Assembly (NCBI GenBank): GCA_020847375.1
Contig: JADLCB010000021.1
Location: forward strand, 157,513-221,512
Length of the DNA stretch: 64,000 bases
Source of the DNA: Phycisphaerales bacterium
Lineage (GTDB): Bacteria; Planctomycetota; Phycisphaerae; Tepidisphaerales; Tepidisphaeraceae
Direction: 5' to 3'
Below are positions 8,936 to 17,821 of this stretch, one piece after another (the first letter of the stretch is position 1; the number at the start of each line of letters is the position of its first letter). Position numbers and translations under genes: made by a program. The notes beneath the pieces are model-generated. The model saw only the letters and a program-made list of their open reading frames with translations, searched no databases and was not told where the DNA came from.

Positions 8936-10099
8936 ATGAACCCACCGTTCACAGATGCCCCCATCAGGATACTTTTTGTTGCTCCACGATACCATACCAA
9001 TCAAGTCGAGAGCGTTCGCGCCCTTCAGCGTGCGGGTTTTCAAGTAAACTATCTTGTCCAATATATCGGTCCAACCGAAGATCACTCTGAACTGATACCG
9101 GTTGTTGCTCCACTTAACTCGCTGGGACGGTTACTCGTTGCCCGGGAATCAAAACGAACCGACTGGATGGAGGCCATGCGTAAGCGAGCGATTCCGCATT
9201 TACGCTGGACTTGGCGATTTTTGCAGAAGCTTCGCCCCGATGTCGTTGTTGTGCGGGGACCGACTCAGTTTATGGGACTTGTATGTACCCTGCTGTCGCG
9301 CCTGAGTGGCGCTAAAGTTGTCTTTTATACTCAGCAGAATCAGCCCGCATCGACCATCAAAGAGCTGCTGTACCAAGTCCTTCTCGATATCTTCCGTGCT
9401 GTATGGATAACACCCATACGCTCAGACAATGGAGCATTACACCCATCGGTTCATCGTATCCGATATGTACCGTTCGTCGCCCCATCCGCCAATTGTTGCG
9501 CCAATTTGCAAACCCCGAAAGTTGTTAAAGTTTTATCGGTAGGTAAGTTTGTTGCTCGGAAAAACCATATCCTGCTTATCAAAGCCTTGGAACCATGGCT
9601 CAAAGCAGGACAGGCACATCTCACTCTGGTCGGCGAAGCTTCCGACGACAACAAACGTGCAATACTCAACACGGTCAAACAGACGATAGCTGATCTGCAA
9701 CTGGACGAACACGTAACGATCCGACCCAATGTCCCCTTTGCTGCCATGAGCGCCGTCTATGCCGCTTCTGATCTGTTTGTACTGCCATCCCGGGACGAGC
9801 CAGCAGCGGTGTCAATTCTCGAGGCCATGGCGCATGGCTTACCAGCAATCTGCAGCACAACAAACGGTACGCAATGCTACATTGAATCAGGATTAAACGG
9901 TTTTGTTTTTGAATCCGACAGCATGCTCTCACTTCGTGCGGCACTGGAGCAAACGTTGGATAACCCCGGCAAGCTCGAGCAGATGAAAATTGGCACCAAA
10001 GAAGTCATCCGACGCAATCATTCGCCACAGGCCTATATAGCTAGAATCCAGGATCTGTTGAAATTATTGGGCGTAAACCCCCCGAACCAGCAGCATTAG
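8936..10099 (+). CDS. GT4-family glycosyltransferase
   Basis: A glycosyltransferase of about 387 residues on the opposite strand to the main glycan unit. The frame is open from 8876, but the ATG at 8936 (M-N-P-P-F) gives the expected GT4 N-terminus with I-R-I-L-F-V-A-P-R-Y about ten residues in, and avoids overlap with the divergent flippase gene. The C-terminal donor domain has S-V-G-K-F-V-A-R-K-N-H, L-T-L-V-G-E-A and an E-x7-E motif reading E-P-A-A-V-S-I-L-E followed by H-G-L-P-A-I-C-S. It probably contributes to the same surface glycan; donor unknown. Confidence 0.84.
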   Translation: MNPPFTDAPIRILFVAPRYHTNQVESVRALQRAGFQVNYLVQYIGPTEDHSELIPVVAPLNSLGRLLVARESKRTDWMEAMRKRAIPHLRWTWRFLQKLRPDVVVVRGPTQFMGLVCTLLSRLSGAKVVFYTQQNQPASTIKELLYQVLLDIFRAVWITPIRSDNGALHPSVHRIRYVPFVAPSANCCANLQTPKVVKVLSVGKFVARKNHILLIKALEPWLKAGQAHLTLVGEASDDNKRAILNTVKQTIADLQLDEHVTIRPNVPFAAMSAVYAASDLFVLPSRDEPAAVSILEAMAHGLPAICSTTNGTQCYIESGLNGFVFESDSMLSLRAALEQTLDNPGKLEQMKIGTKEVIRRNHSPQAYIARIQDLLKLLGVNPPNQQH

Positions 10100-10166
10100 A
10101 ATAGATTAAAAAGAGCACTGCGTCTTACTTGACATGTATCTGCTTTAACGCGAAAAAATCAACACC

Positions 10167-11165
10167 ATGACCCTATCGAACAAAAACGCACCCTATCGTA
10201 ACCATTATAACAATATTTTGACGCTCGTTACCGGCGGGGCTGGGTTTATCGGTTCCCACCTGTCCGAAGCACTCATCGATCTGGGAGCCAAGGTCATTGT
10301 ACTGGATGATTTATCGGGAGGCGAGCAGGCTAATCTGGATAGTTTTGCCCCACGTGCTGGCAATAAATTGACATTCGTCAAGGGGAGCATTCTGGATCGG
10401 CCTCTGGTTGATAAGCTCATGCGCGATGTGCGCTATGTGTTTCACCAGGCGGCTTGGGGATCGGTGCCGCGCAGCGTGGAGATGCCAGAAACCTATCACC
10501 AGATCAACATCACCGGCACGGTCAACGTGCTGGAAGCAGCCCGGGCTGCCAAAGTGCAGCGGGTGGTCTTCGCGGCCAGCAGCTCAGCTTATGGCGATAC
10601 GCCCACACTGCCCAAGGTGGAAACCATGCCCGTTTTGCCCCGCAGCCCCTACGCGGCTACCAAGGTGGCGTGCGAGGCGATGCTGCGGGCGTATGCTAAT
10701 TGTTACGAAATCGATACCGCCTGCCTGCGATATTTCAACATCTTCGGGCCACGCCAAAATGCCAACAGCGCGTATGCTGCCGTGATCGCGGCTTTTGCAA
10801 AAAACTTGCTGGGTGGTCAACGCCCGCGGATATTCGGCGATGGTGAGCAGTCACGCGATTTTACCTTCGTGGATAACGCCGTCCACGCCAATCTGCTGGC
10901 GGCGTTCAGCCCCAATAAAATCGGCGGCGAAGTGATGAACATCGCCTGCGGGCGACGGGTGACTGTCAACGAGCTGGCCACCAAGATGGCTGCCATGCTG
11001 GGCCGGGAGGATTTAACAGCCGAACACTTACCGCCACGGGCGGGGGATGTCGCCCATTCGCTGGCTGCCTTGGAAAAAGCCAGGCAATTGATCGGTTACG
11101 AGCCGGTGGTTGATTTTGATACCGGCCTAGCCGCTACGGTGCAGTGGTACAAACAGGTGATGTAA
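10167..11165 (+). CDS. NDP-sugar epimerase/dehydratase, extended SDR (WbpP/TviC-like)
   Basis: A 332-residue extended short-chain dehydrogenase/reductase. The NAD-binding glycine motif T-G-G-A-G-F-I-G lies at 22-29, the active-site Y-x-x-x-K is Y162/K166 (S-P-Y-A-A-T-K), and S-S-S-A-Y-G precedes it. G-S-V-P-R-S at 98-103 is typical of UDP-N-acetylhexosamine 4-epimerases such as WbpP and TviC, so the likely reaction is C4 epimerisation of UDP-GlcNAc or UDP-GlcNAcA; UDP-glucose 4-epimerase is an alternative. It would feed the adjacent glycan cluster. The first 60 bp are AT-rich while the rest is GC-rich. No Shine-Dalgarno is obvious before the ATG. Confidence 0.85.
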   Translation: MTLSNKNAPYRNHYNNILTLVTGGAGFIGSHLSEALIDLGAKVIVLDDLSGGEQANLDSFAPRAGNKLTFVKGSILDRPLVDKLMRDVRYVFHQAAWGSVPRSVEMPETYHQINITGTVNVLEAARAAKVQRVVFAASSSAYGDTPTLPKVETMPVLPRSPYAATKVACEAMLRAYANCYEIDTACLRYFNIFGPRQNANSAYAAVIAAFAKNLLGGQRPRIFGDGEQSRDFTFVDNAVHANLLAAFSPNKIGGEVMNIACGRRVTVNELATKMAAMLGREDLTAEHLPPRAGDVAHSLAALEKARQLIGYEPVVDFDTGLAATVQWYKQVM

Positions 11166-11199
11166 AATATTGTCAATAAAACAATTATGCGCAATTGTG

Positions 11200-12783
11200 C
11201 TAATTGGAACGACCCGACGGAAGATGGGTCACATAAAGCTGGCCGACCTTGGTCCAGTGATATTCAGGTGATGGCGGCTGGCGTGTATCAGCTGGGATCA
11301 ATACGACCGTAACGCCCGATTGCTGCGTTAATTCTTGATCGCCGCGTTGTTGGGCTACTTTCAGAGCCTGCTCCAACCTGCTGACGATGGAAACCCCGTC
11401 GCGCTGCTGGCGCCAAACCACATATTGCACACCGAACCGCCCCATCGAATCTTCCGCGATAATGATTCCATCAGCACCGGCCAGTTGCACGGCTTGGTCG
11501 GCGGTCTGCTGGGTTGAAGTTTGCCCAACACCCCACGGAATAAACAGATACGCATAATCATCACGATAGGGTTTGAAACGCTCACCACTGCCCAAAACGC
11601 GGGCAGACCGCAACGGTTTCGGCCCCACTGCGTATAACGCCGGCGTCAGCGCAATCAGCGCCGCTGCCACGATGATCGTGATCTTTCCCGCCTGCCCGCG
11701 CCAGTGACAGATAATCCAGGCAAACCCAATGGCGGAAAAGATGGCCAGAAGTGAAAAACTCGGCAACAGGAAGGTGTACTGGTCGGCAATACCATAGCGC
11801 AGCACAAACGTCAGATGGATGAACAGGTCAGCCAAAAGAACGATGCGCATCAACCGGCTGACACCCAATCGCCGAGCACGGAAAATACCGATGGCAGCGG
11901 CAGGTAACAGAAGATTAGGGAAGCTATACGCCGTAAAAAACAGGCTGATGGTGGTGTAGCGCAACGTATTACCAATACCCGCAACAGCCGGGCCAAAACT
12001 ATGGCCAAACAGGGCAGACTGGATCGTCGGGCCAATTTCGCCGGTTTGAACCATCGTCAGGATGACCAACCCGGTGAACGGGGCTGAGGCGATCAACCAT
12101 AAGGCAATGGCGGCCAGCAAATCTTTCCAGCGCCACTGATGTTTGATGGCCGCCGACAGGCCGACAAGACCAACCACCGGCAAGGTCAATAGCGCCAGAT
12201 TATGAATGGCAAAACCAATGCCATTGACAAGAAAAGCCGCGATCAACCAGCCCGGCCGCCGCGAACGATCCCACTGCACGATCGTGCCCACTTCAAAAAG
12301 CAAAACGGCAGCAACCAGCGTGTACGACTCCGGCGTGGTGGAAAACCGCCAGAACGTATTGGCCACCGCCAGACCCGTCGCTGCAAGCAGCGCTGCAGTC
12401 CGATTGCCCGTGAGATGAAGGCCAATCCAGTAGATGCCCGCCACCGCCAGTGCGCCAAACAGCGCGCTGACCAGCGCCGCAGCATGGGCTGGTGTCAAGG
12501 GCAGAGAGACCATCGCCAGCTTTTCCAGCCAGTAGGCCAGCGGATGCGACAACGCCAGACCCAGCGGATTCACCAATTCATCATTCAACACCCGCACCAC
12601 CAGCGCGCCCGAATCCTGCCACTGAATCGTCCGCGCCGCGGTCAACCCATAAAGACACAAAGCGCCGATAAATACAGCCAGCCAGCCTCGCCAGGCACTA
12701 CGCTGGTTCAGCACAGGCATGCCGACTTGATCCGCAGCAGCGTCGATTGGATCCATGAATCGTTGAGTTGGTGAATCGGGCAT
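11200..12783 (-). CDS. DUF2723-family membrane protein (predicted GT-C glycosyltransferase)
   Basis: A 527-residue membrane protein with about ten to twelve helices between residues 30 and 400 and a soluble C-terminal region of about 130 residues. The motif Q-W-Q-D-S-G-A-L after the first helix followed by S-H-P-L-A-Y-W matches the D-S-G-E-L ... H-P-x-G-Y-P pattern of DUF2723 (TMEM260-like) proteins. These are GT-C-fold enzymes thought to use polyprenyl-phosphate sugars and to glycosylate proteins or glycans outside the membrane. The gene is 9 bp downstream of the prenyltransferase gene on the same strand, suggesting an operon. The acceptor is unknown. Confidence 0.75.
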   Translation of the reverse strand: MPDSPTQRFMDPIDAAADQVGMPVLNQRSAWRGWLAVFIGALCLYGLTAARTIQWQDSGALVVRVLNDELVNPLGLALSHPLAYWLEKLAMVSLPLTPAHAAALVSALFGALAVAGIYWIGLHLTGNRTAALLAATGLAVANTFWRFSTTPESYTLVAAVLLFEVGTIVQWDRSRRPGWLIAAFLVNGIGFAIHNLALLTLPVVGLVGLSAAIKHQWRWKDLLAAIALWLIASAPFTGLVILTMVQTGEIGPTIQSALFGHSFGPAVAGIGNTLRYTTISLFFTAYSFPNLLLPAAAIGIFRARRLGVSRLMRIVLLADLFIHLTFVLRYGIADQYTFLLPSFSLLAIFSAIGFAWIICHWRGQAGKITIIVAAALIALTPALYAVGPKPLRSARVLGSGERFKPYRDDYAYLFIPWGVGQTSTQQTADQAVQLAGADGIIIAEDSMGRFGVQYVVWRQQRDGVSIVSRLEQALKVAQQRGDQELTQQSGVTVVLIPADTRQPPSPEYHWTKVGQLYVTHLPSGRSN

Positions 12784-12792
12784 CGTTTCTCG

Positions 12793-13737
12793 TTATTGAT
12801 CCACGGTGGCAGCAAGAATTGTTACGACGACGGCAGCCACTCCCGCCACCCAACTGACGCGATCACGCAGGGCAAAAGTTACCGGATCATCACTCAGCTC
12901 CCGCCGTACCGCGACAAACCAAATCCGCGTAATCCAATAAAGCAGGATAAACCCAACCAGCCACAACAGACGCGGCTGGGCATATTGGGCGCGGGCCAGA
13001 TCGGTATTCAGATAAACGGCAAAGAGCAACACCGACAGATAACCGCTGACCGCACCAAACGTGGCAATCATCGGCATATCTTCAATACGGTAATTTCGCG
13101 AGCGAAGATGCTGAACCTCATTATCTGATGCAAGGGCCAATTCGGTGTATCGTTTTACAAAAGCAAGACTCAGGAACAAAAACACCGTAAACGCCAGCAA
13201 CCACGGTGTGATCGTCAGCCCAATCGCCGCCCCACCGGCCAGCAGGCGCAGGCAGTAGAGAATGGCCAGCATGAAAACGTCAATGAGCAACCGAGCCTTA
13301 AGAACCAGCGTATAGGTCAGCGTCAGAATGATATAAGCCGCCAGAAAATCGCTGAACAGCAGGGGTAAAAAAATGAGGCTGATGGAAATCGCCACCACCA
13401 GCAGGACAACGAGCATGACAATTGCCAGCGGGACCGAAATCAACCCCGCAGCAATGGGCCGGCCCCTTTTGCGCGGATGGGCGCGATCCGACGCCAGATC
13501 ATGCAGATCGTTGGCGATATACCCTCCCGACGCAGCCAGACAGAAGGCAACCACCGCCAGCAACAACACAGGCCAGCGATCAAGATATTGTGGCTGATGC
13601 GAAAGTAAAAACGGAATCACCAGCAGCACATTTTTAGACCACTGATGCGGTCGCAGGAGTAGCAACGCAGCCACGAACAACCCACGCCTGGGAACGGGGG
13701 CTGACGTGACATCGACCGAAGACTCCATATGGCTCAT
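12793..13737 (-). CDS. UbiA-family prenyltransferase, decaprenyl-phosphate phosphoribosyltransferase type
   Basis: A 314-residue integral membrane protein with about eight to nine helices. The first aspartate-rich motif reads N-D-L-H-D-L-A-S-D (76-84), followed by H-P-R-K-R-G-R-P-I-A-A-G. The opening L-R-P-H-Q-W-S-K-N and the R-x-Y-R-I-E-D segment near residue 216 are characteristic of the branch that contains 5-phosphoribosyl-1-pyrophosphate:decaprenyl-phosphate phosphoribosyltransferase (mycobacterial Rv3806c), rather than ubiquinone enzymes. Predicted product: a polyprenyl-phosphate-linked pentose usable by the adjacent GT-C protein. Substrate assignment is by family resemblance only. Confidence 0.78.
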   Translation of the reverse strand: MSHMESSVDVTSAPVPRRGLFVAALLLLRPHQWSKNVLLVIPFLLSHQPQYLDRWPVLLLAVVAFCLAASGGYIANDLHDLASDRAHPRKRGRPIAAGLISVPLAIVMLVVLLVVAISISLIFLPLLFSDFLAAYIILTLTYTLVLKARLLIDVFMLAILYCLRLLAGGAAIGLTITPWLLAFTVFLFLSLAFVKRYTELALASDNEVQHLRSRNYRIEDMPMIATFGAVSGYLSVLLFAVYLNTDLARAQYAQPRLLWLVGFILLYWITRIWFVAVRRELSDDPVTFALRDRVSWVAGVAAVVVTILAATVDQ

Positions 13738-13917
13738 GTTAATCCGTTATGGGACGAACGCCAGAAACTCGTTGCGCAAAGCATCAAATCTAGCATCGGC
13801 ATAATTCGGCCGGCTAATCATGCCGAAGTTCGTATTCTCCAAGGGATTACAACCCAAAAGTGCGCCAACAGCACTCAGGCGGGATCTGCCCATCGGTCGT
13901 TCGGCCGATTGTTTCAT

Positions 13918-15849
13918 CTACCGCACCTGCACCAGATACGGGCTGAAAAGAATCACCGGGCGCTGCTGCAACAGTTGCAACGCGCGCAATTGGCGGACGA
14001 TTGGTCGGCGCAGTTGCGGCGCAATACCAAGCAGCTCAAGAGCATCGGGCAACCCCATCCGCGGGCGCATCAGCTCCGCGCCGCGGTCTTTGCGGTTGAT
14101 CAAATCCGACAGGCTCGCCGGTGCTGGAACCGTGCTGACCGTATATTCACCCTTGTTCAGGTCCGCCTGATCAGCCGCGTAACGCACCGCATCCTGCAGA
14201 CCGCCAATTTCATCCACCAACCCCAGCGTCAGCGCCTGTTCAGCCAGAAAAATCCGCCCGCGCGCCACCCGGTCGATATCACCGATCTTCTGGCTGCGTG
14301 TCGTCAAAATGCGCCGGGTGAACTGGTCATAGGTCTGGCTCATCCACTGGGTCACCATCTGCCGCTGCTTGTCGCTGAACGGTGCATTGCTGCTGAACAA
14401 ATCAGCGTTGGCGCCGCGCGTAAAAGGCTGGGTATTCAAACCCAGTTTGCCATACAAGTCTTTCACAACAAACTTGCCGCCGACAACCTCAATCGAACCG
14501 ACGATCGCCGTCGGATCGGCAATAATGTGCTCGGCACTGCTGGCCAGATAATACCCGCCGCTGGCTGCCATCGACCCCACGCTCACCACCACCGGTTTGC
14601 TCCTGGCCAGCCGCCGTACCGCCTGCCACATTGCTTCGCTGGCGGTGGCTGAACCACCAGGAGAATCAATGCGAATGACCACCGCCCTGATCTGCGGATC
14701 CTTGGCGATTTGACGCATCGCCTGACGGATATCCTCCGAACCAATGGATGGATCATCAAACAAACCCGAATCGCTTTGACCATCCACAATAACGCCCTGG
14801 GCGTAAACAATCGCAACCTGCGGGCCAGGCACGGGTTCAGTGGTCTTCATCAACTGCGACAGCAGCACGAAAATATTGCTGAAATCCAGCTCCGTTTTTT
14901 CAGCCGCCCCGTAATCCTTGATGATGTTGAGTCGTTTCTGGTTGTAACTACCGGCCATCAACTGACGCAGACCATCAGGATCAACCAGATGATCCACCAA
15001 TCCTGCCTCCAGCGCCTGGCTGGATGGAATCAGGGCTTGATCGATCAGATCAACAACCTGCTGGCGGGGAAGATTGCGATAACGGCTGATCCCGTCAACC
15101 AGTTGATCGAACAGCCCATCGGCCAGCCGGTTCAGTTCCTGCGTCAACTCCGGGCTGGGGCTGGTACGGGTCAACTGCTCATCAGCCCCCTTGTATTCGC
15201 CGATCTGCACATAATCAGCCTGCACCCCGATCTTATCGAGCAGCCCTCGGGCAAATAGCGCCTCAATACCAACACCGGGCATCAACAGCTCGCCCCCTTC
15301 GAGCATACAGATATCGCTGGCGCTGCTGGCCATTGCGTAAAGCGTACTATCGTACGAATCCGCGTAAACAAAGACCTTTTTGCCCGCATTTTTCGCCTGC
15401 TGCAACGCGCTGCGGATTTCCTGCGCCTGGGCCAGATTGATCTGCGTAGCGCCGCAGGTGATCAATATCGCGTTGATCGTATCATCGCCAACGGCCTGAT
15501 CGATCCGGCTCAGCAGCGCCTGCAACGTGAAATCTTCCTCACCTAAAAACGCAAATTCCGATGGCTTTTCCAGCAGCGGTTCATTCAGATCAATATGGGC
15601 CACCACCGGCAACGCTGCATCACGCTGACGCCGGGCGACGATCTTCTCCGCCAGTTCCGCCGCTGTCGGATAGACAGTCTTCTGATCGGTTGGCGCTGTC
15701 TCCCTGGCGACAGAGGTGGAAGAATCAACCGATTCAGCCACACCGGAATCAGCCCCTCCTGCCGCAACATCCGCCGCCAATAATTGATCCTGCAACCCCG
15801 TAACAAAACCAAAACTCAGCGCCATCGCCATGATCAAACGAACCATCAT
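13918..15849 (-). CDS. sppA: Signal peptide peptidase SppA, 67K (two-domain) type
   Basis: A 643-residue protein close in length to Escherichia coli SppA (618). A signal peptide or membrane anchor occupies about residues 1-26. Two ClpP-fold repeats follow: the N-terminal one supplies the general-base lysine (K220 in E-Y-K-G-A-D-E), the C-terminal one the nucleophile (S430 in S-M-A-A-S-G-G-Y-Y) preceded by R-I-D-S-P-G-G-S. Having both dyad residues split between repeats identifies the long SppA form, which degrades cleaved signal peptides and mislocalised membrane proteins from the outer face of the cytoplasmic membrane. The C-terminus is about 40 residues longer than the protease fold needs. 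A 180-bp gap separates it from the prenyltransferase gene. Confidence 0.88.
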   Translation of the reverse strand: MMVRLIMAMALSFGFVTGLQDQLLAADVAAGGADSGVAESVDSSTSVARETAPTDQKTVYPTAAELAEKIVARRQRDAALPVVAHIDLNEPLLEKPSEFAFLGEEDFTLQALLSRIDQAVGDDTINAILITCGATQINLAQAQEIRSALQQAKNAGKKVFVYADSYDSTLYAMASSASDICMLEGGELLMPGVGIEALFARGLLDKIGVQADYVQIGEYKGADEQLTRTSPSPELTQELNRLADGLFDQLVDGISRYRNLPRQQVVDLIDQALIPSSQALEAGLVDHLVDPDGLRQLMAGSYNQKRLNIIKDYGAAEKTELDFSNIFVLLSQLMKTTEPVPGPQVAIVYAQGVIVDGQSDSGLFDDPSIGSEDIRQAMRQIAKDPQIRAVVIRIDSPGGSATASEAMWQAVRRLARSKPVVVSVGSMAASGGYYLASSAEHIIADPTAIVGSIEVVGGKFVVKDLYGKLGLNTQPFTRGANADLFSSNAPFSDKQRQMVTQWMSQTYDQFTRRILTTRSQKIGDIDRVARGRIFLAEQALTLGLVDEIGGLQDAVRYAADQADLNKGEYTVSTVPAPASLSDLINRKDRGAELMRPRMGLPDALELLGIAPQLRRPIVRQLRALQLLQQRPVILFSPYLVQVR

Positions 15850-16168
15850 GATTACTCCACTGTGAAAAAACCCATCTCGATAGCCAGACTGATCCTATTC
15901 GTCGCAGCTCGCCGCTACTCAGCCTGGCCTCATCCTAAAACAACCGGACGGATAATTACCAGCAAAAAAGCCGTAATTTTTCTGCTAACTCTCGTTATTT
16001 TATGGGATTGCGCACCAAAACCATCCTGCGTTAATTCGTTGGCAACCCATCGCAGGATAGATTCATCGCGCTCACCTGTATATCCTGTATCGTCTTTGTC
16101 CGCTGGGATGCCCCTAAAATAGACAATTTTAACATTGTTCGGGTTGTCCGTTTGTTTACGGTAAATCA
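15850..16168. other. 319-bp divergent intergenic region (sppA / rimO)
   Basis: No convincing gene. The region must hold promoters for sppA (left) and rimO (right). An 8-bp inverted repeat, ATCCTGCG at 16023-16030 and CGCAGGAT at 16051-16058, is the only clear structure; it has no T-tract on either side. An 81-codon minus-strand frame overlaps the start of rimO and has no family resemblance. Confidence 0.5.
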
Positions 16169-17659
16169 ATGTCATCTGCTCCTGCCATTCAATCGGTTGC
16201 TTTTGTCTCGCTGGGTTGTTCCAAGAATCTGGTGGACAGCGAGCGTATGCTCGGATTGCTCGCCCAAGACGGGCTGGCGATTACGGCAGATGCCGCCAGC
16301 GCCGATGCCATTGTCATCAATACCTGCGGTTTTCTCGAAGCCTCCAAGGAGGAATCGCTGCGGGAAATCCGCGACGCGGTAGCGCTAAAAAAGACCGGCC
16401 AGGTCAAGCGCGTGATCGTGGCGGGCTGCCTGGTTCAGCGACACAAGACGCGCCTGCTCAACGAAGTGCCGGAAATCGACCGCCTCATCGGCGTGTTTGA
16501 CCGTGAGCATATTGTCGAAGCGGTGCGTGGTCAGGCCAATCCGCGCCAGGCGCATGGGCACTATCTGGGTAAATACCACGATCTTTCGCGCGATCTGGTC
16601 GCCGGTACGACGTCGGCAGCGGCCGCGACTCCAACAACGAACCAGAGCAAAACCAATCGCCCGGCCGTCTTTGAAGATGACCGCGCCCGCCTGCGGCTGA
16701 CGCCGCGCCACTATGCTTATCTGCGTCTGAGCGAAGGTTGCAACCAGGGTTGCGCGTTCTGCACGATTCCATCGATTCGCGGGCCGATGCGCTCCAAACC
16801 GCTGGAACAGATTCTGGCTGAAGCCGCCGAACTGGCGGCTGACGGCGCGATTGAACTGAACCTGATCGGTCAGGACACCACCAGCTACGGCACGGACATC
16901 GGTTACGCGGGTGGCCTGGCAGGTTTATTGCGCGAACTGGACAAACGCATCGCCCGCGATGTGGCCTGGCTGCGCTTGATGTACGCCTATCCATCGTGTT
17001 TCACCGATGAGATGATCGACGCCATTGCGCAAAGCCCGCGCGTGGTCAAATACATCGACATGCCCCTTCAGCATATCAATGACCAGGTTCTGAACCGGAT
17101 GAAACGGCGCGTCACCCGTGCCCAGACCGAAACATTGCTGGAAAAATTGCGCACACGCATTCCCGGCATGACCATCCGCACGACCCTCATCGCTGGCTCT
17201 CCCGGTGAAACCCAGCAGCAGCACGATGAGCTGGTGCAGTTCGTGCGCGACTTCGGTTTTGACATGATGGGTGTCTTTGCCTATTCGCCTGAACCGGGCA
17301 CACCCATGGGCCGCATGGCCGATCAAGTACCGGATCCGCTCAAGCAGCAATGGGTCAAAGAGTTGATGCTCACCCAGCAGGAGGTCGCCTTCGCCAAAAA
17401 CAGGGCGATGGTCGGAAAACAAGTTGATGTTCTGGTCGATCGGCCAGCCGGCCGGGACATTGCCGATGGTTTTGTCGCCCGCACCGCAGGTCAGGCGCCG
17501 GATATCGATTCGGTTACGCTCGTCAGCGCCAAACGCGATGATGAACTGCACCCCGGACAGATGCTGAGCGTCAAAATCACCGACTGGCAGGAGTATGATC
17601 TGCTGGCGGAGTTGCCGCGACGCAATGCCACGCGCCTGCGTGTCCTGCGCTCGCACTGA
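16169..17659 (+). CDS. rimO: Ribosomal protein S12 methylthiotransferase RimO
   Basis: A 496-residue radical-SAM methylthiotransferase. The N-terminal MTTase domain has the three cluster-binding cysteines C17, C53 and C87, with the RimO-type opening V-S-L-G-C-S-K-N-L-V-D-S-E. The radical-SAM motif C191-x3-C195-x2-C198 follows (E-G-C-N-Q-G-C-A-F-C-T-I-P), and a TRAM-like region ends the protein. RimO adds a methylthio group to the conserved aspartate of ribosomal protein S12. An Ala/Thr/Ser-rich stretch at about 147-165 between the two domains makes it somewhat longer than the usual 430-450 residues. No Shine-Dalgarno is visible at the ATG. Confidence 0.94.
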   Translation: MSSAPAIQSVAFVSLGCSKNLVDSERMLGLLAQDGLAITADAASADAIVINTCGFLEASKEESLREIRDAVALKKTGQVKRVIVAGCLVQRHKTRLLNEVPEIDRLIGVFDREHIVEAVRGQANPRQAHGHYLGKYHDLSRDLVAGTTSAAAATPTTNQSKTNRPAVFEDDRARLRLTPRHYAYLRLSEGCNQGCAFCTIPSIRGPMRSKPLEQILAEAAELAADGAIELNLIGQDTTSYGTDIGYAGGLAGLLRELDKRIARDVAWLRLMYAYPSCFTDEMIDAIAQSPRVVKYIDMPLQHINDQVLNRMKRRVTRAQTETLLEKLRTRIPGMTIRTTLIAGSPGETQQQHDELVQFVRDFGFDMMGVFAYSPEPGTPMGRMADQVPDPLKQQWVKELMLTQQEVAFAKNRAMVGKQVDVLVDRPAGRDIADGFVARTAGQAPDIDSVTLVSAKRDDELHPGQMLSVKITDWQEYDLLAELPRRNATRLRVLRSH

Positions 17660-17821
17660 TAATGATCGTACCGTTGTGTGTCTCATACATCGCGCCGGCC
17701 TGTGCGGCGCCTGACCCAACAGACACCGCGTACCCTGTTTTGACGCCAGTCAGGCAGAACCATTCGCATTCAGACGATTTTACGCTACAATCCGCTTTGC
17801 TAATTTGAGGAGCTATTGGTT

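Noticed and set aside
11181..11198. ACAATT/AATTGT hairpin between two convergent genes
   Set aside because: Six AT-rich base pairs without a T-tract; too weak to call.
15930..16175. 81-codon minus-strand frame in the sppA-rimO gap
   Set aside because: It overlaps the rimO start, shows no recognisable features and lies in what must be a promoter region.
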